Positions 1 through 9,900 of a DNA stretch of 64,000 nt are shown piece by piece (the stretch's first letter is position 1; every line of letters begins with the position of its first letter). Below the pieces are notes generated by a model, which saw nothing but the letters and a program-made list of their open reading frames with translations, ran no database searches and was not told the DNA's origin. Where the stretch lies: contig OX031060.1 of the NCBI GenBank assembly GCA_943736015.1, forward strand, positions 10,677,501 to 10,741,500. Reading direction: 5' to 3'. Both the position numbers and the translations under genes were made by a program. This stretch comes from Tridacna crocea (taxonomy: Eukaryota; Mollusca; Bivalvia; Cardiida; Cardiidae).

Positions 1-227
1 TAACCATTTACCACACAATCCCGACTTTTAACACCTCTTTGAAAGAGACCTATTGAAGACATTGTGGGAAAAGGAGAAAATGCTGGTAACCACCATTTTT
101 CTCCATGTCCCACATGTTTTCTTCCCTTCCTTAAAAAAAATTCAATTTTTTAGTAACATTTATTTTGTCATATGCAAATGCTTTCAATTTGGACCAGTCT
201 AAAATTTTGTCATTTGGTAAAGAGTTT
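1..227 (+). mobile_element. THE copy, short-to-long arm
   Basis: Begins at the window edge with TAACCATTTACC and ends TTTGGTAAAGAGTTTA. The central hairpin is mismatched on its right side (ACCACCATTTTTCTCC). Confidence 0.85.
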
Positions 228-689
228 AGAAAGTTTTTTCATTTGATTTAAATACTGGTCATGGGTTTTATTTTTCATTTTGTATGGCAAATTTATTTTC
301 TCTTTAACATCCAACGTAAGTATGCATGGTGAAATAGATTGGTTAGCCTTATCATAAATCATGTTTAGGTTAGATTACAAATTACATAATGACAACTGCA
401 TTTCAGTTACATCAAAATAAATCAATTTACAGTGTCCAGCCTGTATTTTATTGGTACTAGACAGTAGCTCTCAATGCTAGAAAGAAGAAATATAAATTAT
501 GAATGCTTGAGTGAACCTAATCCTTAAACCAAACAGATATCCAGTCTAGAAATAAAACACAATTTATTGTAGATGCAATTTTACTTTGTCTACAGTGTTT
601 CAGAAAAGCAGACAGAGATCAGAAAGCACAAAATGTGATCTACACTGGTTGCAAAAATTGCAATAAGCACCCATAGACAACAGACAACA

Positions 690-875
690 TTTGAGACCAG
701 TCTAACCCCAAGGCTTTTGCAGATGACAAAATGAATGTGACTGAAGTAATGAAATTCTTCTACAACACAGTATAACACATTGTGGGAAAAGGAGAAAAAT
801 GCTAGTTACAAGCATTTTCTTCTTTTCCCTCAATATTTTTAGCAGTTGTCTTTGTCAGGGTCTTTGAAACTCCAG
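690..875 (-). mobile_element. Decayed THE copy
   Basis: Keeps the long arm (TTTGCAGATGACAAAATG) and a core with TTACAAGC loop; terminal repeats are lost. Confidence 0.6.
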
Positions 876-930
876 ATAGAGTGATAAAAGATTAAAAAGC
901 TATGCAAAGATTGTTTTTAATAAAACATAC

Positions 931-3900
931 CCTTTATCTTTCGACAACCCTGGGGCACTCTTAGCCCACTCCACCATTCTTTTTAAAGAGGCTTGATCTA
1001 GTTCTCCCACTCCATCCATGGGCATACAGTCTATGTACAAGTTGTATCTCAGTAGTGACTCTGTGTTCTTTCTTAGTCTAAAAGCCTCAGCTACCCTGTA
1101 GGCAAAAACCCTGGGATCTTCTGCCTGGAACATCAGTCTAACCCGAGGTACCCAAAATTGGTTAGACAGGGCAATTCTTTCTCCTGCAAAGTTATAACAG
1201 ACCATGAACTGACATTTCAAAGAACAACAAAATTTGGGTGTTAAGCATATGCTTACCTTCAGAGTACAAATGAAACAAAAATTAAGCCTTTACCAAACAA
1301 TCCCTGGTTTTCATGACCTTGTAGAAGAGGTCTTTTGAAAACATTGTGGGAAATGGAGAAAATTTTCTTCTTTTCCACAATGTTTTCAAGAGGCTTCTTT
1401 TCAAGGGGCGTCAAATGTCTGCATTGTGTGGTAAAGGGTTAAGCACATAAATAATGCTGCCTTATGCACATTTTTTGCGATGTCACTTGTGTTACGCTGT
1501 TTTGATTTATCATTAATCTACAAAATGGATCAGACATGTCGTCTTTCAGTCACTAAAACATACATCTGAAGATTGAAATACTGACCGTTTTCTCCTATTC
1601 CTCCGTTAACAACAGCCTTTCCTTCATCATCCACAACGCGACCTTGTCTGTTGACCTTTTGAACCAAGTATAATTGGTTAACAATGTCATAATCCAAAAC
1701 TCCAACGTCAAACCAGTCATACACTATACTTGGATCTGTGGGCTCCACTGTAATCATGAATGAAATGTTTTTATTATACTGCAAAGAAATTTCTCGTGAT
1801 CTGATTCGTTAACATACCAGGAACATATATATTATGTACCCTGGTTTTAGTGACGTCAGTTTCAAGTGACACCAGTTCTCACTGAATTGGGTCACTCAGA
1901 AAGGAATTTCTATTTTGTCATCACACTCAATTCATGAGATTATAAAACAGGAAAGTTTTGCTTAAAGGGTCTTGAAAGGGTAAAACTTTGCAGTATAATA
2001 AATTTATTGTACAGTCAGGTGGCAGGGGACTAGGAAACTTGTTCACAGCTGTGTCGAACCAACCTTGCCTTCGGCTCGGGTTGATATGATTCACCACAGC
2101 CATGAACAAGTTTCCAAGTCCCCTGCCACCTGACCATACAACTAATAATGTTATGTTGCATTTTTTACTGAAAGTATTGTTCTTTCCATTTGTGAACAAA
2201 GACCTTGTTTTTCGAGTTTATTTAAGAAAAAATCTTCTTTCTATTGTAGACTATCATCAATGAACCACAGTTGCAAGTTATGAGGCACAATAAATAGTCC
2301 ACGAGGGCAACAGCCCAGATGGTTTATTCGTTGCACCTCATAACTCACAACACGGTTTATTGAACAATTAACCACAATAGAGAGAAGATTGTTCCGATTC
2401 TAACATGACTGACTCTCTTAATCAAAAGAAACACGCTCATACTCAGAGCGAAAATGCAGATGCAGATTATAATCCATTGAATAACTTAATTTGTACAACA
2501 GGATTTCACTCTCTATGGAATGACATCACTCTATATAGAATAACACAGATTTTACCACACTTTCGTTGCACTATTTTTTTTAGAGCTGAATTCAAGAGTC
2601 ATATCAGAATGCGTAATAAATCTCAATGAGTATTTTTCTCATTCAGCCACTAAGTTTCTATATGTAGAACAAGAGCGGCAAATTGTCGCAAGATACGCCC
2701 GTCTTACCCCAAGTTGTAAAGGTGGGGCATGCACCGGACAAAATTCAAGTATGAAAAACAACAAAGGGCAATAACTCAAAAATAAAGCAAGCAAGAGTTG
2801 TGATTCCTGTGCACTGCACTCCCCATGGATGAGATCTATCGACCCATGAAATTTCATAACCCTAGCTACTATAGTTTTGGAGATATGCTCCGTACAAAAA
2901 TCAAGTATGAAAAACGACAAAGGGCAATAACTCAAAAATTAAGCAAGCAAGAGTTATGATTCTTATGCACTGCACACACCCTCGGTAAGACCTATCCAGC
3001 CATGAAATTTCATAACCCTAGCTAGTATAGTTTTGGAGATATGCTCCGGACATAATTCAAGTATGAAAAACAACAATGGGCAATAACTCAAAAATAAGCG
3101 AGCAAGAGTTATGATTCCTGTGCACTGCACTCCACGTCAATGAGATCTATCCAGCCATAAAATTTCATAACCCTAGCTAGTATAGTTTTGGAGATATGCT
3201 CCGGACAAAATTCAAGTATGAAAAACGACAAAGGGCAATAACTCAAAAATTAAGCAAGCAAGAGTTATGATTCCTGTGCACTGCACTCCCCCTCGGTGAG
3301 ATCTATCCACCCATGAAATTTCATAACCCTAGCTACTATAGTTTTGAAGATATGCTCCGGACAAAATTCAAGTATGAAAAATGACAAAGGGCAATAACTC
3401 AAAAATTAAGCAAGCAAGAGTTATGATTCCTGTGCACTGCACTCCCCGTCAATGAGATCTATCCACTCATGAAATTTCATAACCCTAGCTAGTATAGTTT
3501 TGGAGATATGCTCCAGACAAAATTCAAGTATGAAAAACAACAAAGGGCAATAACTCAAAAATTAAGCAAGCAAGAGTTATGATTCTTGTGCACTGCACTC
3601 CCCCTTGATCAGATCTATCCACCCATGAAATTTCATAACCCTAGCTAGTATACTTTTGGAGATATGCTCCGGACAAAATTCAAGTATGAAAAACGACAAA
3701 GGGCAATAACTCAAAAATTAAGCGAGCAAGAGTTATGATTCTTGTGCACTGCACTCTCCCTTGATGAGATCTATCCACCCATGAAATTTCATAACCCTAG
3801 CTAGTATAGTTTTGGAGATATGCTCCGGACAAAATTCAAGTATGAAAAACAACAAAGGGCAATAACTCAAAAATTAAGCGAGCAAGAGTTATGATTCTTG

Positions 3901-6900
3901 TGCACTGCACTCCCCCTCGATGAGATGTATCCACCCATGAAATTTCATAACCCTAGCTAGTATAGTTTTGGAGATATGCTCCGGACAAAGAACTGGACGC
4001 CGCCCGCCCGCCCGCCACGGGTGATCCCATAATACGTCCCGTCTTCGACGGGCGTATAAAAAGGGTAAGGCAATTTTCAATTTTGTATCAGACAAAAAAA
4101 TGAAACAAGACAACACAGTACTTACATGCAGCATCAGAATCTTTCTTTGGTAGAAGAGCTTTGCCCGGGACTGGTTTCCTTGTCCCATTCTCTTGGCCCA
4201 TGGAAATCCATTCCTCTGGGGTTCGACAATCAAACTCATCGTTATCAAAGATGTGAAGAGGCAAAAACGGGAGAAATGGGGCAGGATCATCCGGATCTTT
4301 GTTCAGTTCCACAGGCTCATCTGTTTGTTCTTTTGGCATCAATAAATCTGTTTCGATATTTTCATTTGCCAGCAACTCTTTCAAGCTCAATGTAGCATAC
4401 AGTCTCCTTTTCCTATACAAAAAATAGGTTTACTTTCTTTATGTAATCAAGACTTAACTCTTTACCACACAATCCAGACTTTCAACGACCCTGAGAAAGA
4501 AAGCCTTTGAAAATATTGTGGGAAAAGGAGAAATGCTGCTTACAAGTATTTTCCCCTTTTCCCGTTTTCAAAAACCTTCCCCTTCCAATCAGAATTGGGT
4601 AGCATAGGGTTAAGACTTGATCTTAACTAGTCATCAAATGTTTAGACTTGTCAAAATTGAAAGAATTTGAATATTACAAATCAAAAGTGGCATGAATGGT
4701 GAATACTTTCATTAACAGGATAAAAAACATGTGAGAAAATGAGCAAAAACTGGTTATCAACAATTTCCCTTTTTACCTGTTTCCTTTTTGATGGCTTTAA
4801 CCCTTTACCAAGCAAGCCCTGGCTTTTATGACTCCGAGACAGAAGCCTTTTGAAAGCATTGAGGGAAAAGAGGAAAGTGCTTGTAACCAGCATTTTCCTT
4901 TTCCCAAAGTGTTTTCTACCCTGCTAGAAACAAATTTCCATTTTTGATTTACGTTTATTTTGTGGTCTGCAAGTGCTTTCAATTCAGTCTAAAATTTTGC
5001 TGTTTGGTAAAGAGCTAATGCTTACATCAGGAAAACACTAATCATTCCATAAAGAATTAAAGCACTCAGATGCAAATTAGTCTCTTCTGCCGACATTTTA
5101 AATTAAGATCAGATTATACAGAAATAACCTATTACCCCTTTTGCAATAATACGTTTGGAAGCTCTTACCTGCAGGAGCATATGAAAATTTGAATACATGT
5201 ATATGTTTTCCAGAGACACAGGGCAGAAAAATTTAATGTACAGCTATTGCTTTTGAAAATGTTTCAAGCTGATATAACTCTCTACCACACAATGAAATTT
5301 GAGATGCTTCACATTAAAAGCTTTTCCAGGCTAAGTGAATACTAACTAGCTTAAAGATGAAATTTGTATCACAAAAGTCAGAAAACTTTGTGGTAAAAAA
5401 GGAGAAAATGCTGGTTACCAGTATTTTCTCCTTTTTACCACAATGTTTTCAGAGGCTTTGGATCATTTATGCTACGGTTTGTTTGGAAAATGGCTGAATT
5501 ACCTCTCAATCTCTATCTTTCTTGGGCATTCACCAGGCTTTGTGTAAAATGGTAATTGAACTTTTGGTTCAGACGCCTGCACTGGGAAGTCCTGTGAACA
5601 AAACATAACTGAATAACAACAAGCAAAGAACACTTCGGTGATAACTTGCAACAATGACAACTTTTTATTTGACAGACTTCTACTTTGAACTCTATACATA
5701 GGCTACATGAGAAGCTTTTGTGGACAGTGTACATAACCCTTTACTAAACAATCCCTGGTTTTTACGGCCCTGAAAAGGAAGCCTTTAAAAACAATGTGGG
5801 AAAGGGAGAAAATGCTGGTAACCAGCATTTTCTCCATTTCCCTCAATGTTTTCTATCCTACTGGAAACAATTTTTTATCTTTGACTTGCAATTATTTTGT
5901 CATCTGCAAATGCTCTGACTTTGGACCAGTGTAAAATTTTGTTGTTGGGTAAAGATGAGACTACATGGAACATGCAGTCTGATCTCTAGTCCACTCTGTC
6001 CATTACTTTATTCCAGGCTAATACAAAACTGTTTCATGTTGTGGCAACAAGTATGTGTAGCTGAAGAGTGTTATTCATTCATTTGGTTATGATAGAGATA
6101 ACTGTATATGACAATTTTTTTTCTAAATACCTCAAACAAAATACATTTTCAGACACTGATTTAAATGTTAATGAAATTATAGAACTTATTTTTCACTGAT
6201 TACAAAACATTCTGAGAAAAGGAGAAAAAGCTGATCACCATCATTTTCTCCTTTTCCAGCAATGTTTTCAAAAGCCTTCTTCTAATGGGTCATTAACATT
6301 CAAGAACTATATGTAGTGGTAAAGGGCTAGTAATAAATCTAAGAAAACAAACATAATATAGACATATCAGAAGTAATGAATGAATTTTAATCCTTCATGA
6401 CCAAAATAAACTTATCAGACATTTTCACCTTAGAAATAAGATCTAAATAAATGTAGTTTCATGGCTGCTTTTTGTCAATAGCTTTTCTGAAATAAGGACA
6501 GTGTAGATCAAAGATCAGGCTGCATGTTTTGTGCAAACTGATCTTAATCTATACTGGCTGCAAGGGAAACTATAGTCTTGACAGGCAGTTTACGGGTAAA
6601 TGTCTTACTTATCATTGCCTATAGGTAATAGGTCATCCAGCAAGTAGCCATATGCTACTAAATATAAGCTGTAGTCTGGACCTACATGTTTAATTACATA
6701 CTTACTGAGATATCTGTAATTTCTGTACTTGGTCCATACACTTGTTCTTTGATCACACTGTTTACATCACTTTGAGGATCAAATGAAGTCACTTTTAGTA
6801 AAGAAAAAAAAAAACATGAGAAATGTAACAGTAATGATGCTTTTAAAATATATTTTTACCTAGTAAACTTTGATCCAACAAAGATTTGAGACCGGTCCAA

Positions 6901-9900
6901 TCTGAAAATGTTTGCAAACAACAAATAAAATGTAGTTTGACTGATAAGAGTTGTCTCTAAAATGGGCAAAGTAGATTGTGGGGAAAGGAAGAATATGCTA
7001 GTTACCAGCATTTCCTTTTTCCCAAAATGCTTTCAAAAGCTTTCTCTCTCTAGCTGTTAAAAGTGAGGGTTGACTGTTTGGTACAGGGTTAGAAAGGAAA
7101 AAGCAACAACTATTTCAATCTCTTTAACTTAAGAAAAAAAAAAAAAAAATAGATATATTATCATTTTACCACACTATGACTTTTAATGACCCTGGGGCAG
7201 AAGACTTTAGAAAACATGGTGGTAAAAGGAGAAATACTAGTGGACCCAAAATGTGCTGAATAAACCTATGAGACATTTTTATCCTAGAAAATATGACCCA
7301 ATCAGTTGCCATTTTTGTCTACAGTGTTTATGTCAAGAGGACAGAGCGGATCAAAATTCAGGGCTGTATTCACCAAATTTCTCAAGAACGTTCTTAGTCC
7401 TGTTCTCCATAATTTTTGATACTTAACTCTTTATCACACAATCCCGACTTTTAACGACCCCCAAGGATGTAGCCGTTTGAAAACATCGTGGGAAAAGGAG
7501 AAAATGCTGGTAACCAGCATTTTCTCTTTTTCCCACAATGTTTTCTACCCTACCAAAGACAAATCATCATTTGGGTAACATTCAATTTGTCGTCTGCAAA
7601 TGCAGTCAATTTGGACTAGTCTAAAGATTTAAAAGTTATTTCAAATTTGGAGAATCTTGGAGAATATCAGAATAAGCATAAGAATATATACATGTATTCT
7701 TAGAAATGGTTAGTGAATACAGACTCAGGCTACACAATTTGTACAGCCTGATCTTGATCTACACTGGCTGCAAATGTATCTTTAGTTGTGAAACTTGCTT
7801 TGAGTGTAAGTTTAGACTCGTCCATATTGGAAGCATTTACTGAGGAAAATCATTCTCAAATGATGGTTGTTCCCTTTTTTTAGCATTTTGTCTTTCTTCT
7901 ACACTGTTTTCAAAATGCCCTATGGGTTGTTTGAAAATGTTACTGTTTGGGTTTGGCCAAAAAATTTTGTTATCATATTATACAAACATGTATAATTAAA
8001 TCAATGACACGGTCTTTGGCACAGTTTCAAAGTGTAAACAATGCAAAAATCCCCATTAAATATTACATATACAGATAAAAAATTATTCCACTCAATCAGT
8101 CTTATCCCATTACCACACATAGCTGACTTTTGAAGACCCTTTGAAAGAAGCCTTTTGAAAACATTCTGGGAAAAGGAGAAAATGCTGATAACCAGCATTT
8201 TCTCCTTTTTCTACCATATTTTCAACCCCATCATTGTGAAATTGCATCATTTGTGCTACACTGAAAATGTTGTCTGCAAATACTTTCAATTCTGTCAAGG
8301 CTAAAATTTTGACGTCTGGTTTAGGGTTAACACTGTTATCATTACTCATTTATAAATTCATACAGATCATTTCCACAAAGTTGTCTGAAAATGTTGTCTG
8401 CAAATACTTTCAATACTGTCAAGGTTAAAATTTTGTCGTCTGGTATAGGGTTAACACTGTTATCATTATTCATTGATAAATTCATACAGATCATTTCCAC
8501 AAAGTTCGGCTAGGTATCCGTAAAGGAAAAAAAAAATCAGAAGTATAGTTGTCATATAAAGACTTTTCCACCTTGTTTCAAGTATTAACAAAAATAGCAC
8601 TTTTAAAGAATCATAACAAAAAAGAATAGTTAAAATGGGATTATAGAAAGGGTTTTCCAATAATTATAAATTACCTTTTGGAGTGTGTTTTTCTTTGGCA
8701 ACATTCCATAATGTGTCCTGTGCTGTTGGTGGCCCACTTAATACATCCTGGAAATTGTCCAAGTGAGAAAACATTGACTATTTACCAAACGACAAATTTA
8801 TAGACTGGTCCAAATTAAAAGCATTTGCAGATGAGAAAATAAATGTGACTGAAAAATTGAAATTTGATTTGGGATGGATATAAAAAATTGTGGAAAAAGG
8901 AGAACATGCTGGTTACCAGCATTTTTTCCTTTCCCAACAATGTTTTCCATAGGCTTCTACCTCAGGGCTATCAAAAGTGGTCATAGCGGGTAAAGGGTTA
9001 AACGTGGTATTAGCGATTGTGTAAAACTATAATTATTATTTAAACATTTTAATTCTTTCCCACAAAATGACAACTTTTGACAACTCTTAAAGAGAAAATT
9101 TGTCGTTTGGTAAAGAGTTAAGACACACTTCATTATAAAACTGCTACAAATGGAAAAGAAACCATGTCTAACAGACAGACACTTGTTTTCTTTTATCTCA
9201 AAATATATTATGCATATTTAGCAATCAGTGGACTTAAATGCTTTTACATTTTCAAGATTATTTCTGTCATATGACTGTAGCCAGTGCACCTATCCATACA
9301 TCACTAGGACTTCTTGCACCAGCACTTTGAACAATACTCTGTCCAAGTAACCCTAATTTTCCACATAGTCATAGGAGATGTAACAATGTTTAGCAGTGAG
9401 GGCAGAATAAATCTTGTCTTGAGTAATGACAACCATCCATCCTGGAAAAGGCTTTGCCAAGTTCTGATTTCAAATTGACCACTCCTACAGTAGTAAGTTA
9501 CCACAATTTACGTGTTTTTCTCAGGCTCAAAAATGTGCATGTACATGTAGATCCAAATTTAACACCTTAAAGGTGGCCCATCAGAATTTGGGACGAAAAT
9601 TTGGCAAAAAATACAAAAAAAAAACCATCTATATACTCCCAAAGCCTTATAATTTTCATACATAAAACCCCAGTAGTCGAAAACCATCCGACAACATGAG
9701 AAATTAAGAGATTTACTACAGCCCAGGTTGACACAGACGGGAAACACGGTCTATTTTTACATGAGCAACTCGCTCATTTACATACCAGAAATACACAGAC
9801 AAAGCTTCAAACATAGCGTCCGAAGAAGACATTATGGAAAATAATTTCATGTTTGTTATGTTATGGAATTTAAGCGTCATTAGTCATGTGCCAGTCACTT

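Noticed and set aside
2694..4056. Regular direct repeats considered as a CRISPR array
   Set aside because: Units are contiguous 156-bp copies without spacers, in a eukaryotic intron.
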